Source of the DNA: Sphingobium arseniciresistens
Lineage (GTDB): Bacteria; Pseudomonadota; Alphaproteobacteria; Sphingomonadales; Sphingomonadaceae
NCBI GenBank assembly: GCA_029167225.1
Contig: JARFNK010000002.1
Span: forward strand, 186,001 to 250,000
DNA length: 64,000 nt
Direction of reading: 5' to 3'
The translations under genes and the position numbers were made by a program. The notes below the pieces were generated by a model that was not told the DNA's origin, ran no database searches, and saw nothing but the letters and a program-made list of their open reading frames with translations. Positions 35,505-43,759 of this stretch are shown here, in pieces. Each line of letters starts with the position of its first letter. Positions within the stretch are counted from its first letter, which is position 1.

Positions 35505-38500
35505 GGGCGCGCTGCAACCGTTGGCCGGCGCGCAGGCGCAGGCGACGAGCCCCGGCGACCATGTCTGGCTGTCCGCCAGCGCGGGCACGGGCAAGACACA
35601 TGTGCTGACGGCGCGGGTCTATCGCCTGCTGCTGGCGGGCGTGCCGCCGGAGAATATCCTGTGCCTGACCTTCACCAAGGCGGGTGCGGCGGAAATGGCC
35701 GAGCGCATCCACAACCGGCTGGCGCTGTGGGTGCAGATGGACGGGCCGTCGCTCGCCATGGACCTGCGCGCGCTGGGCGAGAATTGGGGGCACGAGCGGC
35801 AGGAGCGTGCCCGGCGCCTGTTCGCCGAGGTGCTGGAGGCGACCGGCGGTGGCCTGCGCATCCAGACGATCCACAGCTTCTGCCAGCAGCTGCTCTCCGC
35901 CTTCCCCGTGGAGGCGGGGCTGGTGCCGGGGTTCCGGCCGCTGGAGCCGCGCGAACAGCAGGCGATGGCCCGCGCCGCGCTGGCCGACCTTGTAACGGAT
36001 GCCGAGACGCAGGGTGACGCGGTGTTGATCGACGCCATCCAGGCGCTGAGTTTGCGGCTGGGCGAGGCGGCGGCGGAGGCATTCCTGATCCGTGCGGCGC
36101 GGGGGCATGATCTCATCACCGCCCTGCCGGAGGATATCCGCGCCTGGCTGTTCGAAGCCTTTGCGCTGCCGGCCGGAGACATCGACGCGGAAATCGCCGC
36201 CCAATGCAGTGACGATGCGTTCGACATGGCCGGGCTCGCGCGGATCGTGGCCGCGAACCGGGCATGGGGCACGGCGACGGCGGAAGGCCATCTGGACCGG
36301 ATCGCGGCGTGGCGCGCGGCCGACGGTGCAGGGCGGGCGGCATTGCTGCAGGATCTGCTCGGCATCTTTTGCACCGAGAAGGGCGAACCGCGCAAAGCCT
36401 CGCCCAAGCTCGTTGCGGCCGAGCCCGTCTATGTGGAGATCGCCGCGCGGCTTGGGGAACGGTGCAAGGAACTGTGCGCGCTGCGCGACCGCGCTGCCTA
36501 TGCCGAACTGCTCGCCAAGGCGCTGCATGCCGGGCGCGCCTATGCCCGCGCCTATGCGACGGCAAAGCGCCATGCGGGTGCGGTGGATCTCGACGACCTG
36601 ATCGCGCGCGCGGCCGCGCTGCTCAAGGATGGCGGCATGGCGGACTGGATCCGCTACAAGCTAGACCAGCAGGTCGACCACATCCTGATCGACGAGGCGC
36701 AGGACACCAACCGGGCGCAATGGGAGATTGTCGAGGCGATCAGCGAGGATTTCTTCGCGGGCGAGGGCGCGCGCGGCGATACCATGCGGACGATCTTCAC
36801 CGTGGGCGACTTCAAGCAGGCGATCTTCGGTTTCCAGGGCACCAGCCCCCGCGAGTTCGAGCGTGCCCGCCAGCGCTTCAACGTGTTCGCCGACTTCGCC
36901 CAGCATCAATTCCACAATCTGTCGCTGGATCGCAGCTTTCGTTCGACGCCCGCCGTGCTGGATGTCGTGGACGCCACCGTCGCGACCTTGCGGCCCGAGG
37001 CGCTGGGACTGGAGGCGGTCGAGGTCAGACATTTCAGCGCCAATGAGTTCCCCGGCGAGGTGTTGTTGTGGAAGCCGGTATCGACCGTCGCGACCGAGGA
37101 TGAGGATGGCGCGACGCTGGCCGAAGCCGAGGCGAGCGGCGAGGAGAATTGGAACGCCGAGCAGGATCGCGTGCTGGCGCAGCGGATCGCGGACCAGATC
37201 AAGGGCTGGATCGACGACGGCCTGATGCTGGAAAGCAAGGGGCGGCCGATCAGCGCCGGCGACATCATGATATTGGTGCGCAGCAGGACGGAACTGGCAC
37301 GGCTGATCGTGGCGCGCCTCTATGAAGCGGACGTGCCGGTGGCGGGTATCGACCGGCTGCGGCTGAACGCGCCGCTGGCGGTGCGCGACCTGCTTTCCGC
37401 GCTGCGCTTCGCGGTGCAGCCGGAGGATGACCTGAACCTTGCCGGATTGCTGGTGTCGCCGCTGATCGGCTGGAGCCAGGATGAGCTGATGGACCGTGCC
37501 GCCGGGCGCAAGGGCGGGCTGTGGCGGCATCTGCGCGCGAGCGTTGCGGATGACGTGCTGGCGCCGCTGTACGACCTGCTGCGGGTGGCGGATTTCACGA
37601 CGCCCTATCGCTATCTGGAGGGGATCGTCTCGGGCCCCATGGACGGGCGGCGCAAGCTGATCGGGCGGCTGGGGATCGAGGCGCGCGATCCGATCGAGGA
37701 ACTGCTGAACGCTGCGCTCGCCTTCGAGGCGGATGGCCAGCCCTCGCTGCAGCGGTTCATCGACTGGTTCGATCGCGGCGATGTCGACATCGTGCGCGAT
37801 GCGGCGGCGCAGGGCAATGCCGTCCGCCTGCTCACCGTGCATGGCGCCAAGGGATTGCAGGCGCCGCTGGTCATTCTGGCCGATGCGGCGAAGGACCCCG
37901 ATGCCGGCAGCCGTGCCGATGGGCTGAGCTGGGAAGGGTTGCCGGTGGTCGCGCCGCGCAAGGCGGAGCGTTTTGGTCCGGTGGGCGAAGCGGCGGAGCA
38001 AGCGGCGGCGGAGGAACGGGAGGAGCATTGGCGGCTGCTCTATGTCGCGATGACCCGGGCGGAGGAACGGCTGGTCGTCACCGGCGCGCTGCCGCCGCGC
38101 GCAAAGGGCGTGGCGGCAGAAGCAAGCTGGTATGCGCAGATCGACCGGGCGATGGAGAGCCTTGGCGCGGGATGGGAAGAGAATGTCCCGTGGGGGGCGC
38201 AGCGGCGCTGGCGCGGGCATCATGCGCTGCGTCCGCGCGCTGCCCAGACGCGCGAGGCGCAGGATGTCCTTGCGATGGAAGAGCCGGCATGGCTCCGGCA
38301 GCTCGCGCCGATCGAAGCGAGGCCGCCCCGACCGCTCGCGCCATCGGCCCAGCCAGAGGACGATACGCCCGATCCGCCGCCCAGCCCCGCCATGCGGATG
38401 GCGGCGGAGCGCGGACGGTTGCTTCATGCGCTGTTCGAGCGCCTGCCTGCGGTGGCGCCCGACGAGCGCAAGGCGACTGCCCTGCGCTGGCTGGAGCGCT

Positions 38501-38925
38501 CCGCCGGCGTCGGCGATGCGGCGACCCGCGTCGCGATCGTCGACCAGGTGCTGCGGGTGATCGACATGCCCGAACTGGCATCCCTGTTCTCGCCCGATGC
38601 GCTGGCGGAAGCGCCGGTGGCGGCTGTGGTGGGGGAAGCGGTGATCGCGGGAACGGTGGACCGGCTGTGTGTCGGCCCAGACAAGGTGCAGATCGTCGAC
38701 TTCAAGACCGGACGCACCGTGCCGGGCAGCGTGGATGCCATTCCGCTTGCACATCTGCGCCAGATGGCGGCTTATGTCGCCGCGCTGGAGGTCATCTTTC
38801 CGGGCAAGCGGGTGGAAGCGGCCTTGCTCTACACCGCTACGCCTGCTTTCATGGCCTTGCCGGCAGCCCTTCTGGCGCCGCACAAGCCGGGCTTCGCGGC
38901 CACGCAGTACAATTTGTTCGCCTGA
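35497..38925 (+). CDS. addA: Double-strand break repair helicase/nuclease AddA
   Basis: 1142 aa from ATG 35497 (MAEGALQPLAGAQAQA). UvrD-type motifs run in order: I ASAGTGKTHVLTARVY, Ia LTFTKAGAAEMAERI, II ILIDEAQDTNRAQWEIV, III VGDFKQAIFGFQGT, IV SLDRSFRS, V TVHGAKGLQAPLVILAD, VI LLYVAMTRAEERL. The C-terminal nuclease domain has VQIVDFKTGRTVPG. It is the motor and 3'-strand nuclease of AddAB. It is near the usual length of the family, and trxA follows after 58 bases. Confidence 0.95.
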   Translation: MAEGALQPLAGAQAQATSPGDHVWLSASAGTGKTHVLTARVYRLLLAGVPPENILCLTFTKAGAAEMAERIHNRLALWVQMDGPSLAMDLRALGENWGHERQERARRLFAEVLEATGGGLRIQTIHSFCQQLLSAFPVEAGLVPGFRPLEPREQQAMARAALADLVTDAETQGDAVLIDAIQALSLRLGEAAAEAFLIRAARGHDLITALPEDIRAWLFEAFALPAGDIDAEIAAQCSDDAFDMAGLARIVAANRAWGTATAEGHLDRIAAWRAADGAGRAALLQDLLGIFCTEKGEPRKASPKLVAAEPVYVEIAARLGERCKELCALRDRAAYAELLAKALHAGRAYARAYATAKRHAGAVDLDDLIARAAALLKDGGMADWIRYKLDQQVDHILIDEAQDTNRAQWEIVEAISEDFFAGEGARGDTMRTIFTVGDFKQAIFGFQGTSPREFERARQRFNVFADFAQHQFHNLSLDRSFRSTPAVLDVVDATVATLRPEALGLEAVEVRHFSANEFPGEVLLWKPVSTVATEDEDGATLAEAEASGEENWNAEQDRVLAQRIADQIKGWIDDGLMLESKGRPISAGDIMILVRSRTELARLIVARLYEADVPVAGIDRLRLNAPLAVRDLLSALRFAVQPEDDLNLAGLLVSPLIGWSQDELMDRAAGRKGGLWRHLRASVADDVLAPLYDLLRVADFTTPYRYLEGIVSGPMDGRRKLIGRLGIEARDPIEELLNAALAFEADGQPSLQRFIDWFDRGDVDIVRDAAAQGNAVRLLTVHGAKGLQAPLVILADAAKDPDAGSRADGLSWEGLPVVAPRKAERFGPVGEAAEQAAAEEREEHWRLLYVAMTRAEERLVVTGALPPRAKGVAAEASWYAQIDRAMESLGAGWEENVPWGAQRRWRGHHALRPRAAQTREAQDVLAMEEPAWLRQLAPIEARPPRPLAPSAQPEDDTPDPPPSPAMRMAAERGRLLHALFERLPAVAPDERKATALRWLERSAGVGDAATRVAIVDQVLRVIDMPELASLFSPDALAEAPVAAVVGEAVIAGTVDRLCVGPDKVQIVDFKTGRTVPGSVDAIPLAHLRQMAAYVAALEVIFPGKRVEAALLYTATPAFMALPAALLAPHKPGFAATQYNLFA

Positions 38926-38983
38926 GGCGTTGAGCCCGGCGCGCCCTCATCCTAGATATCGCGCAACCTAAAGGAGTATTTTG

Positions 38984-39304
38984 ATGGCGACCAAGGCGAT
39001 TTCCGACAGCAGCTTCCAGGCCGACGTGCTGGATAGCGACAAGCCCGTTCTGGTGGATTTCTGGGCGGAGTGGTGCGGCCCGTGCAAGATGATCGGCCCC
39101 GCTCTGGAAGAAATTTCCGACGAACTGGGTGAGCAGGTGACGATTGCCAAGATCAATATCGACGAAAATCCTGACGCGCCGACGAAATATGGCGTGCGCG
39201 GCATCCCCACGATGATCCTGTTCAAGGGCGGTCAGGTCGCGGCGACCAAGGTCGGCGCCGCCCCCAAGAGCCAGCTCAAGGGCTGGATCGAAGGCGAGCT
39301 TTGA
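38984..39304 (+). CDS. trxA: Thioredoxin
   Basis: A 106-aa thioredoxin starting at ATG 38984 with AAGGAG upstream. The active site is [13 protein letters not shown] near residue 30, the cis-Pro is in [11 protein letters not shown]. It serves general disulfide reduction in the cytoplasm. It is the last gene of the plus-strand cluster; addA-trxA adjacency is common in alphaproteobacteria. Confidence 0.97.
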   Translation: MATKAISDSSFQADVLDSDKPVLVDFWAEWCGPCKMIGPALEEISDELGEQVTIAKINIDENPDAPTKYGVRGIPTMILFKGGQVAATKVGAAPKSQLKGWIEGEL

Positions 39305-39313
39305 TCGACTGAC

Positions 39314-39350
39314 GATGATCCCGCTTGCTGTTCAGGTAAGCGGGATCATC
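39314..39350. terminator. Bidirectional terminator between trxA and gst
   Basis: A perfect 13-bp stem (39314-39326 with 39338-39350, GATGATCCCGCTT) and an 11-nt loop. The gst stop codon (39332-39334) is inside the loop, so the hairpin overlaps the end of the coding region. Confidence 0.85.
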
Positions 39351-39943
39351 ACATTCTGGGCATAGCCGGGCCGGGGTTTCAGCGCTTCATACCAGCGCTC
39401 GGTCGCGGGCAGCGCAGGACGATCCTGCACGAGCGAAAAATAACTGTGGGCGTACACCCCCATCGGAATGTCGCCGATGCCGAAATCCGCGCCGGACAGC
39501 CATGGACTGTTCGACAGCGCATCTTCCACCAGCATCATCATCTTGTTCACCGCCTGAACGGATCGGGCCATGGCATCATGGTCGCGCGCTTCCGGCGCGC
39601 GGCGGACGAGATTGAGGAACAGGTCGCGCTGCGCGTCTGCAAAGGCGAATTGCCAGTCCATCCATTTGTCGCCGATCGCGCGCACGGCGGGATTCACGGG
39701 CCAGAGCCGCTCGCCACCATGGCGTGCCGCCAGATAGCGCAGGATGGCATTGGATTCCCAAAGCACTACGTCATCCTCCTCGATCGTCGGGATCAGCGCA
39801 TTGGGATTGAGGCGCAGATAGGCTTCGTCCATGCCGAACGCACCGCCCATGTCACGGCGCACATAGGCAATGCCCAGTTCTTCCGCGAGCCAGGCGACCT
39901 TCTTGACATTGTGCGAATTGAGCCGGCCCCAGATTGTCAGCAT
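39332..39943 (-). CDS. Glutathione S-transferase family protein
   Basis: A 203-aa soluble GST. The N-terminal thioredoxin-like domain is MLTIWGRLNSHNVKKVAWLAEELGI with Ser/Asn near residues 9-11 at the glutathione thiol position, then NPNALIPTIEEDDVVLWESNAILRYL (cis-Pro and Glu-Ser for the gamma-glutamyl part). A helical C-terminal domain follows, WLSGADFGIGDIPMG being typical. Class and substrate are not evident. It is the last gene of the argJ-IMPase-gst set. Confidence 0.9.
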   Translation of the reverse strand: MLTIWGRLNSHNVKKVAWLAEELGIAYVRRDMGGAFGMDEAYLRLNPNALIPTIEEDDVVLWESNAILRYLAARHGGERLWPVNPAVRAIGDKWMDWQFAFADAQRDLFLNLVRRAPEARDHDAMARSVQAVNKMMMLVEDALSNSPWLSGADFGIGDIPMGVYAHSYFSLVQDRPALPATERWYEALKPRPGYAQNVMIPLT

Positions 39944-39980
39944 TGGGTGAACACTCCCGCTCGCGGATCAGGGACGGAAA

Positions 39981-40778
39981 TCAAAGAAGATATTGCGCGG
40001 CCATGTCCCACATTCGGGGCGAGGACGCGCCCAGCAGGCCGCCGGGCGCGCCGCCGATCAGATAGGGGCTGCCGTCCCGTCGCGACAGGCGTCCGCCTGC
40101 CTCACTGAGCATCAGCGCGCCGGCGGCATGGTCCCAGGCATGGGACCGCTCGAACAGCGCGATGTCATTCTGGCCCAGCGCCAGGCGCGGATATTGTTCA
40201 GCGGCGCAGCGCGGGATGTCTACAAGGGTGAAGCGGTCGCCGGCACGCTCTGCGATAGCGGCCTGCTGCTCGGCAGAAAGGAAATAGACGGGCAGGGCAA
40301 CGACTGGCTTTTCGGCATTGGCTTCCGACGCGAAGATCTGTTCCTCGTCGACGAAGGCGCCGCCGCCCTGGACGGCATGGCAGAGGCGGCCGTTCAGCGG
40401 ATCGAAGATCCACCCGGCGAGCGGCACGCCATTGTCGACCAGTGCCACCATGATGCCGAAGGGCGGGTGGCCGGCAGCGAAATTGCCCGTGCCGTCAATC
40501 GGATCGATGATCCATTTGAGGCCGTTCCCGGCATCGTTCAGGATGGTCGGGTCGGCGGCGCAGGCCTCTTCGCCGATCAGCCCCGCTTCGGGCAGGATCG
40601 CCAGCAGCCCTTCGTTGAGGCGCAGTTCGCTTTCCTTGTCGGCGATGGTCACATAATCGTCGGCGGCCTTTTCGCTGATCTCGTGCGCGGCCAGATTCTG
40701 GTAGCGGGGCAGGACCACTTCGGCGGCCACGCGTTCCATCAGCGCCGCAACCGGGCGGTAAAGTTCATGCAGCGCCAT
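39981..40778 (-). CDS. Inositol-monophosphatase family phosphatase
   Basis: A 265-aa Mg-dependent phosphatase. The signature is IGEEACA (metal Glu), WIIDPIDGTGNFAAGHPPFG (D-P-I-D-G-T) and SHAWDHAAGALMLSEAGG. It can belong to inositol-1-phosphate, histidinol-phosphate (HisN) or related phosphatases; sphingomonads make much of this family and the exact substrate cannot be told. It starts three bases after argJ, so it is cotranscribed. Confidence 0.9.
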   Translation of the reverse strand: MALHELYRPVAALMERVAAEVVLPRYQNLAAHEISEKAADDYVTIADKESELRLNEGLLAILPEAGLIGEEACAADPTILNDAGNGLKWIIDPIDGTGNFAAGHPPFGIMVALVDNGVPLAGWIFDPLNGRLCHAVQGGGAFVDEEQIFASEANAEKPVVALPVYFLSAEQQAAIAERAGDRFTLVDIPRCAAEQYPRLALGQNDIALFERSHAWDHAAGALMLSEAGGRLSRRDGSPYLIGGAPGGLLGASSPRMWDMAAQYLL

Positions 40779-40781
40779 GGG

Positions 40782-42008
40782 TCAACTCCTGTAGTCGGCG
40801 TTGATCGAGATATAGCCGTGCGTCAGGTCGCAGGTCCAAACGGTCGCGCGGCCCTCGCCAAGGCCCAGGTCGACGCCGATGTCGATTTCCTGTCCCTTCA
40901 GATGCGCGGCGACGGGCGCTTCGTCATAGCCCTCGACCGCGAGGCCGCCGCTGGCCACCTGCGTCGCGCCGAAGCGGATGGCGAGCTTGTCGCGCTCCGC
41001 CGGCTCGCCCGCCTTGCCTACGGCCATGACGATGCGGCCCCAATTGGCGTCCTCGCCGGCGATCGCGGTCTTCACCAGCGGCGAATTGGCGATGGAAAGG
41101 GCGATGCGATGCGCACTGGCATCGCTTTCCGCGCCTTCGACCGTGACGCTGATGAATTTCGACGCGCCTTCGCCATCGCGCACCACCAGATGGGCGAGTT
41201 CCCGGCAGACCTGCGACAGCGCCGCATCGAATGCGTCCGCGCCAGCATCGTCGAAGGAGGTAAGCGGGGCATTGCCGGCGGCGCCGGTGGCGAAGGCCAG
41301 CACGGTGTCGCTGGTGGAGGTGTCGCTATCCACGGTGATGCAGGAAAAGCTCTTGCGGTTGGCCGCGGAGAGCATCTGCTGGAGGAAGACCGGATCCACG
41401 GCGGCATCGGTGAAGATATAGCCGAGCATGGTCGCCATGTCTGGCGCGATCATGCCGGAGCCCTTGATGATGCCGACCAGCGTGACCGTGCGGCCATCCA
41501 CGACGGCGCGGGCGATGGAGGCCTTGGGGAAGGTGTCCGTCGTCATGATCGTGGCGGCGGCCTCTTCCCAGCCGCAGGGAGCGGCAGTGAAGGCCGCATC
41601 CAGCCCGGCTTCCGCCTTGTCGATGGGCAGGGGCACGCCGATGACGCCGGTGGATGAGATAAACACGTCGCTCGGCTGGCAGTCGAGATGGGCGGCGACC
41701 CGCGCGGCGATGGCTTCCACGGCGGCGCGGCCACGATTGCCGGTGAAGGCGTTGCTGTTGCCCGCGTTCACCACCAGCGCGCGGGCATGGCCGAGAGGCA
41801 GGGCATCGCGGCACCATTCGACCTCTGGCGAGGGGCATTTGCTCTGCGTCGTGACACCGGCGACCGCGGTGCCTTGCGCCAACTCGGCATAGGTCAGGTC
41901 GCAGCGATCCCAGTTCTTGTATCGCGCTCGCGCCGTACGCAGCGTCACGCCCGCGATTGCAGCAAGTTCGGGGAAGGCGGCGGGGGCGAGGGGGGATCGT
42001 GTCGTCAT
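40782..42008 (-). CDS. argJ: Bifunctional glutamate N-acetyltransferase/amino-acid acetyltransferase ArgJ
   Basis: 408 aa from ATG 42008 (MTTRSPLAPAAFPELAAIAG). The self-cleavage site is KGSGMIAPDMATMLGYIFTD, with the Thr in ATML becoming the nucleophile of the beta chain. NAGNSNAFTG near residue 75 and the C-terminal GYISINADYRS are conserved. ArgJ moves acetyl groups from ornithine to glutamate in cyclic arginine synthesis. The frame is open for 110 codons upstream but this part is unrelated. Confidence 0.95.
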   Translation of the reverse strand: MTTRSPLAPAAFPELAAIAGVTLRTARARYKNWDRCDLTYAELAQGTAVAGVTTQSKCPSPEVEWCRDALPLGHARALVVNAGNSNAFTGNRGRAAVEAIAARVAAHLDCQPSDVFISSTGVIGVPLPIDKAEAGLDAAFTAAPCGWEEAAATIMTTDTFPKASIARAVVDGRTVTLVGIIKGSGMIAPDMATMLGYIFTDAAVDPVFLQQMLSAANRKSFSCITVDSDTSTSDTVLAFATGAAGNAPLTSFDDAGADAFDAALSQVCRELAHLVVRDGEGASKFISVTVEGAESDASAHRIALSIANSPLVKTAIAGEDANWGRIVMAVGKAGEPAERDKLAIRFGATQVASGGLAVEGYDEAPVAAHLKGQEIDIGVDLGLGEGRATVWTCDLTHGYISINADYRS

Positions 42009-42076
42009 GGCACCGGGGGATAGCGGAAATGGATCGGGGGTCAATCGCCCAGCCTGCTGCTTGCAGGATTTCCGCC

Positions 42077-43297
42077 TCAGTGCGCTGTTTCCACGGTCCT
42101 TATGCGGAGCGGCCAGCCACGCCGTTTCCAATAGGCGTTGACCGCCTGTCCCCATGCAATACTCGGTCGTTCCACCAGCAGAAAGGTGATCGCCGTGAGG
42201 GCAACGACGGCGATGACGGTCAGCGGCAGGAGCAGGGGTGTCATCAGCCATGTAGGCAGCGGTGCGATCACCGATGCGCCATCCTGGAACAGCAGCGCCA
42301 GTACGGCGCCATGCAGCAGATAGCTGCCATAGGAGCATTCGCTCAGCACATAGGCGCCCCGCGTCCGAAGGAGGCCGCCCATGCTGTTGCCGCAGGCGAC
42401 GCTGACAAAGAATATTCCGGCGCAGACCAGCATGGGCAGGCCGTGGGCGTCCCTGACCAGCGTCAACCCGGCGACCAGGGAGAGGGCCGCCGCGACGCTG
42501 CCGAGCGGGGTTCGAAAATGCCGGGCGATATGTTCGCGCCGCTGAATTTCATAAGCGCCCATGCCGATCGCGAACATCGGCAGATAGGACCACAGCAGCC
42601 CGGATGGATGCAGGGCCTGGACGATCAGTCCGATACCGGCGAGGATGAGTGGGATGAGCCAGCTTTGCGCCTGCCGCAACCGATCCATTGCGAATGCACA
42701 GGCCGGCAGCGCCAACAGGTAGAAGCACCATTCCAGGCGCAGCGTCCAGAGCACATAGGCGTTAAGCCGCCCGCTGTCGGCATCCCCCAGCAAGGGCGGT
42801 TGGTTCCAGCTGGTGATCCATTGCGCTGCATAGAAGGGGAAACGCAGGTCCAGCCGCGCATCGCCCCGCAAGGTGATGATGACGCAGAAGATCAGCACGG
42901 ATGCCGCGATGAGAGGCATGATGCGGAACACCCGCGCGATAAAGACGGAGCCCCATGACACCGCGTGAAAGCCCATGAGGATGCGAGGGTAGAAGACAAG
43001 GCCGGTGGTCATGAAGAACAGGGCGATGCCCGCCATGCCCAGCTGATCGAAGAACAGAACGTCAGGGGCTGTCCAATCCTGCCCGAATCGATCGATCTGC
43101 ATCCAGATGGCGAAATGATGTGCCATCACCGCCATGGCCAGATAGCCGCGCAGGCCGTCAATGCAGCCAATTCGTCGATCATCAGGCGGCATCGGAAATC
43201 CCGCGCGAGCAATGATCGCGCCAGCCAGCGTTGCGAATATCGCCGCCAGCACAAGTCCCGCGATCATCGATGCTACCGGAAATGCTGAATCTGCCAT
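42077..43297 (-). CDS. Acyltransferase 3 (OafA/YrhL-type) membrane protein
   Basis: A 406-aa polytopic membrane protein with about ten hydrophobic segments. The motif DGLRGYLAMAVMAHHF near residues 47-62 carries the double-His of acyltransferase-3 enzymes, and LLVERPSIAW near the C-terminus is the usual closing motif. Such enzymes O-acetylate or succinylate surface sugars using acyl-CoA; the acceptor here is not known. The hinge with argJ is 68 bases. The 162 bases up to the next plus-strand gene hold a weak promoter guess (TTGACG 43366) and nothing else. Confidence 0.88.
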   Translation of the reverse strand: MADSAFPVASMIAGLVLAAIFATLAGAIIARAGFPMPPDDRRIGCIDGLRGYLAMAVMAHHFAIWMQIDRFGQDWTAPDVLFFDQLGMAGIALFFMTTGLVFYPRILMGFHAVSWGSVFIARVFRIMPLIAASVLIFCVIITLRGDARLDLRFPFYAAQWITSWNQPPLLGDADSGRLNAYVLWTLRLEWCFYLLALPACAFAMDRLRQAQSWLIPLILAGIGLIVQALHPSGLLWSYLPMFAIGMGAYEIQRREHIARHFRTPLGSVAAALSLVAGLTLVRDAHGLPMLVCAGIFFVSVACGNSMGGLLRTRGAYVLSECSYGSYLLHGAVLALLFQDGASVIAPLPTWLMTPLLLPLTVIAVVALTAITFLLVERPSIAWGQAVNAYWKRRGWPLRIRTVETAH

Positions 43298-43459
43298 GAG
43301 CGAAACGGAATAGTCGATGGCCCCACCTCACAACTTGTTCCGATGCCGAGAGTGACAGAGTGCTATTGACGCGGAAAGGACGATTTACTCCATAATCCGG
43401 GGTATTTTTGTATCGCCGGTCCGGTTGTTGCGGCACGCCGCCGCCGCTATGAGGGGACC

Positions 43460-43630
43460 ATGAGCGAACATGACGGGACATCGGGCAAGTCCGGCCAGGA
43501 CACGGGCGACTGGCAGGAGGAGGGCGGCTGGTTCGAGGCGTTCAAGCGCCGTTCGGCCGTGCCCATCGGCGTAATCGGGCTGTTTGCGTGGTTTGCACTG
43601 CTCTGGTTCATGTTCGGCGACGTACTTTAG
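43460..43630 (+). CDS. 56-aa single-pass membrane microprotein upstream of secA
   Basis: Starts at ATG 43460 behind GAGGGG and ends TAG 43630. The N-terminal half is polar (MSEHDGTSGKSGQDTGDW), then EEGGWFEAFKRRSA, followed by one transmembrane segment VPIGVIGLFAWFALLWFMFG. I do not recognise a named family. Good ribosome site, clean transmembrane span and the basic segment before it (KRR) predict an N-in/C-out protein. It lies 129 bases upstream of secA and probably is on its transcript. Confidence 0.65.
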   Translation: MSEHDGTSGKSGQDTGDWQEEGGWFEAFKRRSAVPIGVIGLFAWFALLWFMFGDVL

Positions 43631-43759
43631 GCAGGATTTACAGCAGGGGCATCATCCCCGGCGGAATTGACTATCCCGTGGCGGCCTCCTACATCGCGGC
43701 GCATGTCTGCGCGGCGTTTGTCAGGGGGTGCCGCGTGCCCCAGAATCTTAGGAAATCGC

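Noticed and set aside
43366-43396. Promoter TTGACG...CATAAT before the secA microprotein
   Set aside because: The spacing is 19 bases and the -10 is poor; not strong enough to list as a feature.
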